Source: Phenylobacterium aquaticum
GTDB lineage: Bacteria; Pseudomonadota; Alphaproteobacteria; Caulobacterales; Caulobacteraceae
Direction of reading: 5' to 3'
DNA length: 64,000 nt
Assembly: GCF_947378715.1 (NCBI RefSeq)
Contig: NZ_CANCLE010000003.1
Span: forward strand, 11,480-75,479
Shown here: positions 26,869-36,363 of the stretch, piece by piece
How the letters are laid out: each line of letters starts with the position of its first letter
Position numbering within the stretch: position 1 is the first letter of the stretch
The notes under the pieces: generated by a model
The model's database searches: none
What the model was told of the DNA's origin: nothing
What the model saw: the letters and a program-made list of their open reading frames with translations, nothing else
Program-made: the position numbers and the translations under genes

Positions 26869-27426
26869 TCAGCGCGGCGCGCGCTTGGCCAGGATCCGCT
26901 GCAGGGTGCGGCGGTGCATGTTCAGCCGGCGCGCCGTCTCCGAGACATTGTGGCCGCAGAGCTCATAGACCCGCTGGATGTGCTCCCAGCGCACCCGGTC
27001 GGCGCTCATGGGGTTTTCCGGCGGCGGCGGGCTCTCGTCGCCAACCGCCAGCAGGGCGCGGGCCACGTCGTCGGCGTCGGCGGGCTTGGAGAGATAGTCG
27101 ATGGCGCCCGACTTCACGGCGGCCACGGCGGTGGCGATATTGCCATAGCCGGTCAGCATGATGACCCGGGCCTCGGGGCGGGCGTCGCGGACCGCCTCCA
27201 CGACCTTCAGGCCGGTGCCGTCCTCAAGCCGCATGTCCAGCACGGCGAAGGCGGGAGGAGAGGCGCGCACGGCGGCCAGGGCCTCGCTGACGCTGCCCAC
27301 CAGGGTGGTCTCGAATCCGCGCTGCTCAAGCGCTCGACCCAGTCGCGTGCGGAGGGGGGCGTCATCGTCCAGGACCAGCAGGCTTCTGTCCGGCAGGGCG
27401 GCGATATCGGCGGAGAGATCGGCCAT
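26869..27426 (-). CDS. regA: RegA/ActR/PrrA-type redox response regulator
   Basis: 185 residues. The receiver domain has the acidic pair in LVLDDDAPL, the phospho-acceptor Asp in AVLDMRLEDG, and Lys in YLSKPAD. The C-terminal Fis-type helix-turn-helix NVSETARRLNMHRRTLQRIL is nearly invariant in RegA proteins. It controls photosynthesis, respiration or nitrogen genes by redox state in related bacteria. ATG at 27426 follows GGAG. It lies 46 bases downstream of its sensor gene on the same strand. Confidence 0.93.
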   Translation of the reverse strand: MADLSADIAALPDRSLLVLDDDAPLRTRLGRALEQRGFETTLVGSVSEALAAVRASPPAFAVLDMRLEDGTGLKVVEAVRDARPEARVIMLTGYGNIATAVAAVKSGAIDYLSKPADADDVARALLAVGDESPPPPENPMSADRVRWEHIQRVYELCGHNVSETARRLNMHRRTLQRILAKRAPR

Positions 27427-27472
27427 AATCAACTCCAGATGGCGGCGCTCGCGTCGTGCGCTCTTGAAGGTA

Positions 27473-28906
27473 TCATGTCGCCTGTTCGAACGGCTGCGCA
27501 AGGGGTTGTTCGGTTTGCCACCCCGCCTGACCCACCTCGATCTGGCTGCGGGCCCAGCGGGCGGAGACCACGGCGCCGCGCGGGCGACCGTTCTGGAAGG
27601 CGACCTTGGCGCCCGTGCGCTCCAGCAGGGTCTTGGCGATGAAGAAGCCCAGCCCCATGCCGACATGGCCGGTGCGCGATCCCTCGGCCCCCGGACGGGT
27701 GGTGACATAGGGCTCGCCCAGCTTGGCGAGCACCTCCGGCGCGAAGCCCGGCCCGTCGTCGCGCACCTCCATGGAGATCGAGCCGGCGTCGAAGCGGGCG
27801 GTGATCAGCACCTCGGAGGTCGCGAAGTCGACGGCGTTCTCGACGAAGGAGGTCAGGGCGTGCAGCACCTCGGGCATGCGCCAAATGTCCGGGGCGGCGA
27901 CGCCGGAGGCGCCGGAGACGATCGCCTCGACGCGAACCCCCTTCACCCCGGCGTGCGGCTCGATCACCTCATGGACCAGCTGCAACAGGCTCATCCGCTC
28001 ATGCACCTCGTCGGTGGCGTCCGGCGTCTCGGTCAGGCGGCGCAGGATCTCGCGGCAGCGCAGGGCCTGGGCCATCAGGAGATCGGCGTCCTCCTTGATG
28101 GCGGCGGTCGGCGCCTCACGCGACATTTCCTTGGCGACGATGGAGATGGTGGCGAGCGGCGTGCCCAGCTCATGGGCGGCGGCGGCGGCGAGCGCCCCCA
28201 GGGCCGAGAGCCGCTGCTCCCGCGACAGCACCGCCTGGGTGACATCGAGGGCGAGCGCCATCCGCGCCGATTCCTCGGCCGACTGGCGGACATAGCCGGC
28301 GATCAACAGGATGCCGGCGATATTGGCGGCCGCAGCGCCGACCAGATAGCTGCCGGGCAGGCTGAACGCCATGCCGGGGGCCGCCGGCAGGGGCATGTGC
28401 AGGAAGGCCAGGCCGATCGAGGCCAGTATGCCCATCACCCCCAGTATGGCCACAGGCGCCAGCGGCAGGGTCGCCGCCGCCAGGGTCACCGGGGCGATCA
28501 GCATCAGGGCGAAGGGATTGGCGATGCCGCCGGTCAGGAACAGCAGGCCGGTGGTCTGGGCGATGTCGAAGGCCAGCTGGGCGGCGGCCTCCCATTCCCC
28601 GGTCAGTCTCTGGCCTGGCGAGGCCACGGCGGTCAGCAGATTGATCCAGGCCGAGGCCCCGATCAGGCTGAAGCACCAGGCATAGGGGGCCTTGAAGCCC
28701 AGGAACACGCCCATTGTCGCCAGGAGGGCGACCTCCCCGGCCAGCACGATCCAGCGCAGGGTGATCAGGTTGCGCATCCGCAGCCGGCCGCGCGACGACC
28801 CGCTCTGCGCCCAGGCGAGTTCACCTTGCGCCATGGCGGGGCTTTGCCTATCGAGACCGGGCGAGGCCTTGGATCTCGACGGCGCCGGCTGGTTTTCGGA
28901 CGCCAT
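27473..28906 (-). CDS. regB: RegB/ActS/PrrB-type redox sensor histidine kinase
   Basis: A membrane sensor with about six N-terminal helices containing the quinone-sensing heptad GGIANPF (GGxxNPF). The H-box AAHELGTPLATISIV is the RegB type, and RCREILRRL carries the Cys at the position proposed as redox-active. HATPase motifs are ENAVDF, DDGPGF and GMGLGFFIAKTL. The start is uncertain: ATG at 28906 gives 477 residues and ATG at 28834 gives 453; neither has a good ribosome site. It is divergent from the SCO gene, the classical senC-regB-regA arrangement. Confidence 0.92.
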   Translation of the reverse strand: MASENQPAPSRSKASPGLDRQSPAMAQGELAWAQSGSSRGRLRMRNLITLRWIVLAGEVALLATMGVFLGFKAPYAWCFSLIGASAWINLLTAVASPGQRLTGEWEAAAQLAFDIAQTTGLLFLTGGIANPFALMLIAPVTLAAATLPLAPVAILGVMGILASIGLAFLHMPLPAAPGMAFSLPGSYLVGAAAANIAGILLIAGYVRQSAEESARMALALDVTQAVLSREQRLSALGALAAAAAHELGTPLATISIVAKEMSREAPTAAIKEDADLLMAQALRCREILRRLTETPDATDEVHERMSLLQLVHEVIEPHAGVKGVRVEAIVSGASGVAAPDIWRMPEVLHALTSFVENAVDFATSEVLITARFDAGSISMEVRDDGPGFAPEVLAKLGEPYVTTRPGAEGSRTGHVGMGLGFFIAKTLLERTGAKVAFQNGRPRGAVVSARWARSQIEVGQAGWQTEQPLAQPFEQAT

Positions 28907-28955
28907 CAGACCGCGAGCATCGCCGAGATCGTGACGCCTGACGAGGCCCATCTGC

Positions 28956-29543
28956 ATGACCCGCCGAAATCTGTCCCTGATCGCCGTCTGCCTCGTGGGC
29001 CTGGCCGTGCTGGCCGGTCTCGCCTGGCGGGCCGGTGTGTTCGCAGCCCAGCCCTCGGCCCTGGTCGGCGGACCCTTCCAGCTGGTCGACCAGACCGGCA
29101 AGCCGGTCACGGAAAAGATGCTGAAGGGCAAGTGGAGCGCAGTGTTCTTCGGCTTCACCTACTGCCCGGACGTCTGTCCGACGACGATGCAGGTGCTGGC
29201 CCAGGCCCAGGACCAGCTGGGGCCGAAGGCCAAGGATCTGCAGGTGGTGTTCGTGACGGTCGATCCGGAACGCGACACGCCGGCCCAGCTCGCCAACTAT
29301 CTGAACAACAGCGCCTTTCCCAAGGGCGTGGTCGGTCTGACCGGAACCCCGGCCCAGGTGGCGGTCGCCGCCAAGGCCTATCGGGTGTTCTATGAGAAGA
29401 GCGGAACCGGGTCCGACTATCTGATCAACCACTCCACCCCCACCTATCTGATGGACCCCAAGGGCCGCTTCAACCGGGTGCTGCCGTTCGGGATCGGGCC
29501 CGAGGAGGTCGCGCGGCAGATCTCCGACGCCATGCGCCGCTGA
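28956..29543 (+). CDS. senC: SCO1/SenC family copper chaperone
   Basis: 195 residues with an N-terminal membrane anchor (about 7-25) and a thioredoxin-like domain. Copper ligands Cys70 and Cys74 (CPDVCP) and His159 (INHSTP) are all present. SCO proteins deliver copper to the CuA or CuB centre of terminal oxidases. The divergent RegB/RegA genes fit control of respiration. The ATG at 28956 has GAGG upstream. Confidence 0.94.
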   Translation: MTRRNLSLIAVCLVGLAVLAGLAWRAGVFAAQPSALVGGPFQLVDQTGKPVTEKMLKGKWSAVFFGFTYCPDVCPTTMQVLAQAQDQLGPKAKDLQVVFVTVDPERDTPAQLANYLNNSAFPKGVVGLTGTPAQVAVAAKAYRVFYEKSGTGSDYLINHSTPTYLMDPKGRFNRVLPFGIGPEEVARQISDAMRR

Positions 29544-29645
29544 TCGCCACGGGCATTGGCCCCTGCGACAACTTGGGGCGGAAGGGGCTGGACTCTCTTA
29601 ACGGTCAGGGTGTTATGCTGCGGCGCACAATAGGACCGTACTCGG

Positions 29646-30917
29646 ATGCTCTACTCCCTCTATGAGGCCGGCTACTACGCCTCCACGCCGTTGCGGATGC
29701 TGGCGCGGGTGACCCGCGAGTTCTGGGGCGCGGACGTCAATCCGGCCAAGGACAGCGACCTGGGCCGGCGAATCTTCGCCAATGCCGACCTGTTCGCCAA
29801 TCTGACCCGCCGCTATGGCCGCCCGGCCTGGAACCTCGACACGGTGGAGATCGACGGCTACCCGGTCCGGGTCCGCGCCACCGAGGTCTGGTCCAGCCCC
29901 TGGGTCAAGCTCACCCACTTCACCCGCGATGTCGCCGACATGCGCCGGGCCGGCCGCCGCGAGCTCGAGCCGCCGGTGTTGATCGTCGCCCCGCTGTCGG
30001 GCCACTACGCCACCCTGCTGCGCGGCACGGTCGAGGGCTTCCTGCAGGATCACGAGGTGTTCATCACCGAATGGACCAACGCCCGCGAAGTGCCCCTGCT
30101 CGAGGGCAAGTTCGATTTCCACGACTATGTCGACCACATTCGCGAGATGCTGCGCCTGCTGGGCCCGCGCCCGCACGTGGTCGCCGTCTGCCAGCCCGGC
30201 CCCGCCGTCCTGGCCGCCGCCGCCCTGATGGCCGAGGACGGCGAGGAATGCCGCCCCGGCACCATGACCTTCATGGGCTCGCCGATCGACGCGCGCCTGT
30301 CGCCGACCGTGACCAACAAGCTGGCCGAGGAACGGCCTTTCGCCTGGTTCAAGTCGAACATGATCTTCAACGTCCCCGCCCCCTATCCGGGCATGGGCCG
30401 GCGGGTCTATCCGGGCTTCGTGCAGCTCTACAGCTTCATGTCGATGAACATCGAGCGCCATAAGGAAGCCCACCAGAAGTACCTGCAGGACCTGATGGAT
30501 GGCGACGGCGACTCCGCCGAGAAGCACCTGGAATTCTATGACGAGTACCTGTCGGTGCTGGACCTGACCGAGGAGTTCTATCTCCAGACGGTCGACTATG
30601 TGTTCCAGCAATACCTGCTGCCCAAGGGCGAACTGTGGCATCGCGGCCGCCACGTTGATCCTTCCAAGATCACCGATATCGGCCTGCTGACCGTCGAAGG
30701 CGAGAACGACGACATCTCCGGCATCGGCCAGACCCAGGCGGCGCACACCCTGTGCTCCTCCCTGCCGAGCGCCCTGAAGGAGGACTATGTGCAGCCGCAT
30801 GTGGGCCACTACGGGGTGTTCAACGGCCGCCGGTTCCGCGAGGAAATCTATCCCCGGGTGCGGGCGTTCATCCGCCGCGTCGAAGCGGGTGTCGAAAAGG
30901 CCGCCAACGCAGCTTAA
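29646..30917 (+). CDS. phaZ: Intracellular polyhydroxybutyrate depolymerase
   Basis: 423 residues of the intracellular PHB depolymerase family. The nucleophile is Cys182 in AVCQPGPAVLAA, the Cys version of the lipase box as in Cupriavidus PhaZ1. LIVAPLSGHYATLLRG is the oxyanion region, TVEGENDDISGIGQT gives the catalytic Asp, and VGHYGVFNGRRF the catalytic His. It mobilises stored PHB granules. No pha synthesis genes are in the window. It is 10 bases upstream of the next gene. Confidence 0.94.
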   Translation: MLYSLYEAGYYASTPLRMLARVTREFWGADVNPAKDSDLGRRIFANADLFANLTRRYGRPAWNLDTVEIDGYPVRVRATEVWSSPWVKLTHFTRDVADMRRAGRRELEPPVLIVAPLSGHYATLLRGTVEGFLQDHEVFITEWTNAREVPLLEGKFDFHDYVDHIREMLRLLGPRPHVVAVCQPGPAVLAAAALMAEDGEECRPGTMTFMGSPIDARLSPTVTNKLAEERPFAWFKSNMIFNVPAPYPGMGRRVYPGFVQLYSFMSMNIERHKEAHQKYLQDLMDGDGDSAEKHLEFYDEYLSVLDLTEEFYLQTVDYVFQQYLLPKGELWHRGRHVDPSKITDIGLLTVEGENDDISGIGQTQAAHTLCSSLPSALKEDYVQPHVGHYGVFNGRRFREEIYPRVRAFIRRVEAGVEKAANAA

Positions 30918-30927
30918 GATTGGGACC

Positions 30928-31665
30928 ATGTCCCTGTTCGGAAGACCCCTGGCGGATGGCGATCGGCTCGAAGTGGCCGGGGCGACCGTCCGCCTGAAAG
31001 TCCACAGCCGCGCCCGCCGCGTCTCCCTGCGGCTGGACCGCACCCGCCGCGAGGTGGTGGCCACCGCGCCCTCGCCGCGCCGCCTGGCCGAGGCCGTGGC
31101 CTTCGCCCGCGACCGGGCCGAGTGGATCGCCGCCCGCCTGGCGGAACTGCCCCAGAGCCAGGACATCGCCCCCGGTGTCACCATCTCGCTGTTCGGCCAG
31201 CCCTGTCGCCTGGAGTCCGCCAGCCATCCGGCCCGGTTCATGGCCGCCGGCGACGACCAGCCGGCCCGCATCGCCGCCCGGGGGGAGGGGGAGGTCTTCG
31301 CCCGCGCCGTGACCCGGACCATCCGCCGCCAGGCCCTGGAGGTGTTCGCCGCGCGCACGGCGTTCCACTGCGCGCGACTGGGGGCCAAGCTGCCCAGTGT
31401 GACGATCATGGACGCCAAGGGGCGTTGGGGTTCCTGCCGCTCGGCCCTGCCGGGCAAGCCCGCCGCGATCCGCTATAGCTGGCGCCTGGCCCTGGCCCCC
31501 TTCGAGGTGGCCGACTATGTGGTCGCCCACGAATGCGCCCACCTGCTGGAGCTCAATCACGGCCCCAAGTTCTGGGCCCATGTGAAGGCCCTGGTCGGCG
31601 ACGAGCGCCCACACCGCGCCTGGCTGCGGGCCGAAGGCGCCCGGCTGCACGCCTTCGGGGGTTAG
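30928..31665 (+). CDS. YgjP-type (DUF45/SprT-like) metal-dependent hydrolase
   Basis: 245 residues. The C-terminal zinc site is VVAHECAHLLELNHGPKFW (HExxH plus a downstream His), preceded by the family motif RWGSCRS. The N-terminal half, with VSLRLDRTRREVVATAP, matches the YgjP family. In vivo substrate is unknown. It starts 10 bases after phaZ and probably shares its transcript. It ends 3 bases from the convergent PBP gene. Confidence 0.88.
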   Translation: MSLFGRPLADGDRLEVAGATVRLKVHSRARRVSLRLDRTRREVVATAPSPRRLAEAVAFARDRAEWIAARLAELPQSQDIAPGVTISLFGQPCRLESASHPARFMAAGDDQPARIAARGEGEVFARAVTRTIRRQALEVFAARTAFHCARLGAKLPSVTIMDAKGRWGSCRSALPGKPAAIRYSWRLALAPFEVADYVVAHECAHLLELNHGPKFWAHVKALVGDERPHRAWLRAEGARLHAFGG

Positions 31666-31668
31666 GCG

Positions 31669-33660
31669 TCAGAACGGAATATCTTCGGTCTTCGGCTTCT
31701 CGGCCGGCGTCTCGGGGGTCGGCGCGGGATTGCCGGACAACAGATCGCCGATCGGATCGGCGGGGGCGGCGACCGGAGGCGGCTCCACCGTGCCGCCCGG
31801 AATGGCCTGGGTCCTCAGGCGCGGCAGGGCCGCAGTCATGAACTCGTGCCAGATTCCAGCCGGGGGACCGCCGCCGGTGACCTTCTTCATCGGGGTGTTG
31901 TCGTCGCGGCCCACCCAGACGGCGGTGACGAAGCCGCCGGTGTAGCCGACGAACCAGGCGTCGCGGTAATCGCTGGTGGTGCCGGTCTTGCCGGCGATGT
32001 CGAAGCCCGCGACCTTGGCCTTGCCGCCGGTGCCGGAGACGATCACCTGGCGCATCATCTGGTTCATGTACTGCAGGGCGGGTGAGCCGATCACCGCCTG
32101 GCGATTGGCCTTCTCCACCCCATGGTCATAGAGCACCTTGCCGCTGGCGGTGCGGATCCGCTCGATGCCGTAGCCATGGGCCGAGAAGCCGCCATTGGAG
32201 AAGGGCGCATAGGCCTGGGCCATTTCCAGGGGCGAGACCTCGACGGCGCCCAGCGCCATGGAAGGGTCCAGCTGGATGTGGCTGGTGATCCCCAGGCGGC
32301 GCGCCGTGGCCGCGACATTGCCGGTCCCGACCTCGTTGGCCAGGCGGGCGGCCACCGTGTTGATCGACTGGGCGAGCGCGGTCTGCAGGGTGATCGGGCC
32401 GAGATATTTGTTGGTGTAGTTCTTCGGCTCCCAGGTCCCGATCTTCAGCGGCTCGTCGACCACCGGGGTCGAGGGCGTGCGGCCCTGCTCCATGGCGGTC
32501 AGATAGACGAAGGGCTTGAACGAGGATCCGGCCTGGCGCTGGGCCATGGTGGCGCGGTCGAACTGGCTGTCGGCGTAGCGGGCCCCGCCGACATAGGCGC
32601 GGATGCGGCCTTCGCCGTCGATGGCGACCAGGGCGCCCTGCTGCACCCCCTGGCTCTGGGCGGCGGCGACGCCACGGGCCAGAGCCTGCTCGGCGGCGGC
32701 CTGGATCGGCAGGTCGAGGGTGGTCTCGACCACCAGATCCTCGGTGGGTTCGCCGACCAGGGTGCGGACCTGATCATCGACCCAGTCGGTGAAATACTGG
32801 GCCCGCTGGTTGGCCAGCACCGGATTGACCCGCACCGGCGTGCGGAAGGCCTCGGCCCGCTGTTCGGCGGTGATGGCGTGGGTGCGGACCATCTCGTCCA
32901 GCACCACGGTGGCGCGCCGCGCCGCGCGATCGGTGGAGGAGACCGGAGAATAACGCGACGGCCCCTTCATCATGCCGGCCAGCAGGGCGCTTTCGCCGAT
33001 GGTCAGCTGGCTGGCGGGCTTGCCGAAATAGCGCTGGGCGGCGGCCTCGATGCCATAGGCGCCGGCGCCGAAATAGACCCGGTTCAGATAGAGGGAGAGG
33101 ATCTCCTTCTTGGAGAACTTGGCCTCCAGCCAGACCGCCAGGATCAACTCCTGGGCCTTGCGGCGATAGTTCTGGTTGGGCGTCAGGAAGAGGTTGCGGG
33201 CCAGCTGCTGGGTGATGGTCGAGCCGCCGCGCAGCGGGCCGCCATGGTGGGTGATATTGTAGAGCTGGCTGCGGATGATGCCCCAGGGATTGAAGCCCAG
33301 GTGCCAGTAGAACCAGCGATCCTCGATGGCCACGAAGGCGGCGGGCACATAGGCCGGCAGCTTGTCCAGGTCGACCGGCGGGGCGTACTGGCTGCCGCGC
33401 ACCGCCACCAGGGCGCCGGAGCGGTCCAGATAGTTGATCGAGGGCTGGCGCTTGACGTCATAGAGCTTGGAGGTGTCGGGCAGATCGACCGCGAACACCG
33501 CGAAGAAGGCCACGATGAAGATCAGGCCCCAGACCCCGACCACGGCGCCCCAATAGAACACCGCCTGGGCCGGTGTGCGGGCCGGCTTGCCGCCCTTGCC
33601 GCCACCTTGGGGGCCTGAACCGCCAGACTGCGGGCCGCGGGGACCCTGAGCATTGGCCAT
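31669..33660 (-). CDS. Class A penicillin-binding protein (PBP1-type)
   Basis: A 663-residue bifunctional peptidoglycan synthase. There is a Gly/Pro-rich cytoplasmic tail (1-30), a membrane helix (about 33-55), and a GT51 glycosyltransferase with catalytic Glu in AIEDRWFYWHLG and GGSTITQQLARNL. The transpeptidase has Ser in AGSSFKPF (near 377), SIN, and KTGTT near 557. A Pro-rich C-terminal tail follows. It is smaller than Escherichia coli PBP1a and lacks its large OB insert. Several paralogues are usual in Caulobacter, so no specific name is given. Confidence 0.94.
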   Translation of the reverse strand: MANAQGPRGPQSGGSGPQGGGKGGKPARTPAQAVFYWGAVVGVWGLIFIVAFFAVFAVDLPDTSKLYDVKRQPSINYLDRSGALVAVRGSQYAPPVDLDKLPAYVPAAFVAIEDRWFYWHLGFNPWGIIRSQLYNITHHGGPLRGGSTITQQLARNLFLTPNQNYRRKAQELILAVWLEAKFSKKEILSLYLNRVYFGAGAYGIEAAAQRYFGKPASQLTIGESALLAGMMKGPSRYSPVSSTDRAARRATVVLDEMVRTHAITAEQRAEAFRTPVRVNPVLANQRAQYFTDWVDDQVRTLVGEPTEDLVVETTLDLPIQAAAEQALARGVAAAQSQGVQQGALVAIDGEGRIRAYVGGARYADSQFDRATMAQRQAGSSFKPFVYLTAMEQGRTPSTPVVDEPLKIGTWEPKNYTNKYLGPITLQTALAQSINTVAARLANEVGTGNVAATARRLGITSHIQLDPSMALGAVEVSPLEMAQAYAPFSNGGFSAHGYGIERIRTASGKVLYDHGVEKANRQAVIGSPALQYMNQMMRQVIVSGTGGKAKVAGFDIAGKTGTTSDYRDAWFVGYTGGFVTAVWVGRDDNTPMKKVTGGGPPAGIWHEFMTAALPRLRTQAIPGGTVEPPPVAAPADPIGDLLSGNPAPTPETPAEKPKTEDIPF

Positions 33661-33793
33661 GCGACCTGAAACCTTGTCTGAGGTGAACGCCTTAGGCGCG
33701 CAGAGATAGCTGAGCGCGAGGGAACACGCGACAAGATTGACGGGGGATGAATGGGGCGCGGGTGAGGCGGTGGCGCGCGATCATCCGGCGGAC

Positions 33794-34984
33794 CTAGTCG
33801 AGGGCCCGCAGCTCCGCCAGGACCTCGTCGATGACCCGCGTCCAGTCGCCCACCTGTCGCTGTCGAAAGGTTCGGGTCCCGGGGTACCAGTCGAGGTCCG
33901 CGGCGCCGGGTCGCGGCCAGCGCCAGTCGGTCCCCATCACCGGCAACAACACCCAGCAAGGTCCGCCAAGCGCCCCGGCCAGGTGAGCGACCGAGGTGTC
34001 GACGCTGATGACCAGGTCAAGCCCGCCGATCAGGGCCGCGGTGTCACTGAAGTCCCGCGCGCCTGTCTCCTCTGGATGCAGGCTGACGGCGCCGGCCGCG
34101 AACAGCCGCTCAGCCTGATCCCACGGCAGGGACCTTTGCCGATCGACGGGGTTGTTGGGATTGCCGCGCCAGATCAGACCGATCCTGGCCTTGCCGGCGG
34201 CGCCTGGGTCCCATTCCGGTCGTCGCTCCGGGATGGGAAGATAGGGGGGATAGGGCAGGTCCGCAGGCGTGGCGCAGATGTGAAGCGGCGCCGAACCCAT
34301 GCGAATCCAGACGTCATGCGGCGGAAGGGGCATCTGGCTCTGGAGGGGCAGGACCAGATCCGCGCCGCTCAGCCCCCGGAAGAGGGTCGCCAGGCGCGGA
34401 TGGCACACCACGGTCACCTGCCGGGCGCCCAGGGCCTTCAGCCTGCTGATGAACCGCGCGAACAGGATCTGATCGCCGATCCCCTGCTCGGCCCAGACCA
34501 GGATCGCGCGGCCCGTCAGGGGTTCGCCAGCCCACTCCGGGCGGCAAACGTTCGGCGGCGGGCGACAGGTCTCCGGCGCCACCTCCATTCGCGCCTCATA
34601 GAGCGGCCAGCCCTCGGCGAAACGGCCCTGGTGCAGGCACAGCGTAGAAAGGATGAATCGCGCCCAGGCATCGTGCGGATCAATCTCCAGGGCGGCCATC
34701 AGCACCTGCTCAGCCCTGTCGTCCCGTCCGGTCAGGATATGGAGGCTGGCAAGCCGGCTCCTCAACACCAGGTCTGCGGGCCGGTTCACAACCGCGACGT
34801 CCAGCAGCGCGGCGGCCGAGGCGAAGGCGCCCAACTCCCGCCGCGCCTGGGCGAGATTGACGAGCAGGTTCACCGTTTGGCGAAATCGGGAGGCGGCGAC
34901 GAAGGCCTCTTCCGCCTCGCGCCAGCGGCCGGCCGTCGCATGGTCGAGGCCCGCCTTGAATAAGCTGTCGAACCCGCCGTCCAT
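33794..34984 (-). CDS. TPR-containing glycosyltransferase-like protein, copy 1
   Basis: 396 residues. The N-terminal third has tetratricopeptide-like repeats (WREAEEAFVAASR, AEQVLMAALEIDPHDAWAR). The link LHQGRFAEGWPLYEAR leads into a GT9-like glycosyltransferase fold with ILVWAEQGIGDQILFARF, IGLIWRGNPNNPVDR and DLVISVDTSVAHLAGALG. No transmembrane segment. Such TPR-GT proteins are proposed to glycosylate proteins or surface polymers; the substrate here is unknown. It is divergent from a clear paralogue across 164 bases. A 6-bp inverted repeat (34998-35012) lies in its leader. Confidence 0.85.
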   Translation of the reverse strand: MDGGFDSLFKAGLDHATAGRWREAEEAFVAASRFRQTVNLLVNLAQARRELGAFASAAALLDVAVVNRPADLVLRSRLASLHILTGRDDRAEQVLMAALEIDPHDAWARFILSTLCLHQGRFAEGWPLYEARMEVAPETCRPPPNVCRPEWAGEPLTGRAILVWAEQGIGDQILFARFISRLKALGARQVTVVCHPRLATLFRGLSGADLVLPLQSQMPLPPHDVWIRMGSAPLHICATPADLPYPPYLPIPERRPEWDPGAAGKARIGLIWRGNPNNPVDRQRSLPWDQAERLFAAGAVSLHPEETGARDFSDTAALIGGLDLVISVDTSVAHLAGALGGPCWVLLPVMGTDWRWPRPGAADLDWYPGTRTFRQRQVGDWTRVIDEVLAELRALD

Positions 34985-35148
34985 GTCCGGCCTCTGTCAC
35001 GCCTTTGGCGTGGCCATAATGTGACTTGGGTGGAGAGTCGAAAACTGTTTCCTTGGTGAAGATGAAACCGGGCAGCGACAGGTCGTCGGATGGCGCGATC
35101 TGGCGGGCGCCCGTTTTCAGCGCCGCGCGCCGATGCTATGGCGCGGGC

Positions 35149-36363
35149 ATGTCGCTGGCCGATAGCCCTGAAGCCCTGTTTCGTCGTGCCGTCGACCTGC
35201 AGATCGCCGGGAGTGCGGCCGAGGCCGAAAGCCTGTATCTCGCGGCCGTAGGGGCAGGGCTCGGGCCGGATCTTCTGCCCGACGCCCACGGCAATCTCGG
35301 CGTGCTCTATCGCGCAACCCACAGATTGGCGGAGGCCGAGGTCGCGCTTAAGACCGCGATCCGGCTAAGATCCGACTGGGCGGCGCCACACTACAATCTC
35401 GGCAATCTGTACAGCTATCAGCGGCGGCTACTGGACGCTGAAGCCGCCTATCTTGAGGCGCTTCGCATCAAGCCGGACCACCCCAAGGCGCCGTTCAATC
35501 TTGGCCAGATCTATCTCAGCCAGGGCCGCTTCGCCGAAGGCTGGCCAATGTACGAGGCGCGACCCGACCGAACGGAATCCCCCCTGATGCGGGTCCGGGT
35601 TCCTGAATGGACCGGCCAGCCGCTTGAGGGAAAATCGATCCTGGTGTGGCGGGAGCAGGGCTATGGCGATGAAATCCTGATGGCCCGCTATGTCCCCCTG
35701 CTGAAGGCTCAGGGCGCGCGACAGGTGAAGATCGCCCCTACCTTGGCCATGCTCCGGCTGTTCGAATCCCTCGGCGGGGTCGACGAGGTCGTCACTCTGG
35801 TGGGCGATGTCCAAATGCCGGACGTCGACTACTGGGTGTTGCCCTGCTCCCTGCCAGCCAGCCTCGGGACTGATGACACGCTGAAGTCCCAAGGCGCCTA
35901 TCTCTCCGTCCCCGAGGCGGCGCGCGCGCGCTGGTCAGGCTTCGGCGGGCCGGGATTCAAGGTCGGCTTCACCTGGCAGGGAAATCCCAAGCAGCCCAAC
36001 AACTTCAATCGTTCCATGAAGGGCCCGGAGCTGTTCAATGGCCTCGCTGACCTGGGTGTCGAGATGATCGATCTCCAGGAGCCGCGCGGCGATTTTGCTG
36101 ATACGGCCGCGATCCTCGAGCAGCTGGATCTGGTGATCACCGTTGACACCGCCATGGCGCATCTGGCGGGCGCGCTAGACAAGCCCTGCTGGGTGGTGCT
36201 GGCCGCGCTTGGCACCTGCTGGCGCTACCCGCCGCCACAGCAGTCCGTCTCTCCCTGGTACAGGTCGACCACGATCTACCGCCAGACGACGCCCGGCGAC
36301 TGGGCGGAGGTCTTCGCACGCGTGCGCCGAGACCTCGCCGCGCGGATCGCCCCCGATGTTTGA
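35149..36363 (+). CDS. TPR-containing glycosyltransferase-like protein, copy 2
   Basis: 404 residues, same architecture as copy 1: TPR units (LPDAHGNLGVLYRATHRLAE, HYNLGNLYSYQRRLLDAE, FNLGQIYLSQGRFAEGWPMY) then a GT9-like domain with ILVWREQGYGDEILMARY, VGFTWQGNPKQPNNFNR and DLVITVDTAMAHLAGALD. Copy 1 and copy 2 align across the junction and the active-site region but differ widely elsewhere. Start is ATG at 35149; an upstream in-frame ATG at 35062 is less likely. Confidence 0.85.
   Translation: MSLADSPEALFRRAVDLQIAGSAAEAESLYLAAVGAGLGPDLLPDAHGNLGVLYRATHRLAEAEVALKTAIRLRSDWAAPHYNLGNLYSYQRRLLDAEAAYLEALRIKPDHPKAPFNLGQIYLSQGRFAEGWPMYEARPDRTESPLMRVRVPEWTGQPLEGKSILVWREQGYGDEILMARYVPLLKAQGARQVKIAPTLAMLRLFESLGGVDEVVTLVGDVQMPDVDYWVLPCSLPASLGTDDTLKSQGAYLSVPEAARARWSGFGGPGFKVGFTWQGNPKQPNNFNRSMKGPELFNGLADLGVEMIDLQEPRGDFADTAAILEQLDLVITVDTAMAHLAGALDKPCWVVLAALGTCWRYPPPQQSVSPWYRSTTIYRQTTPGDWAEVFARVRRDLAARIAPDV

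Noticed and set aside
34998..35012. CACGCC-TTT-GGCGTG repeat as an operator between the glycosyltransferase genes
   Set aside because: It lies in the leader 14 bases before one start codon and is a single short hairpin; no regulator is adjacent, so it is only noted.
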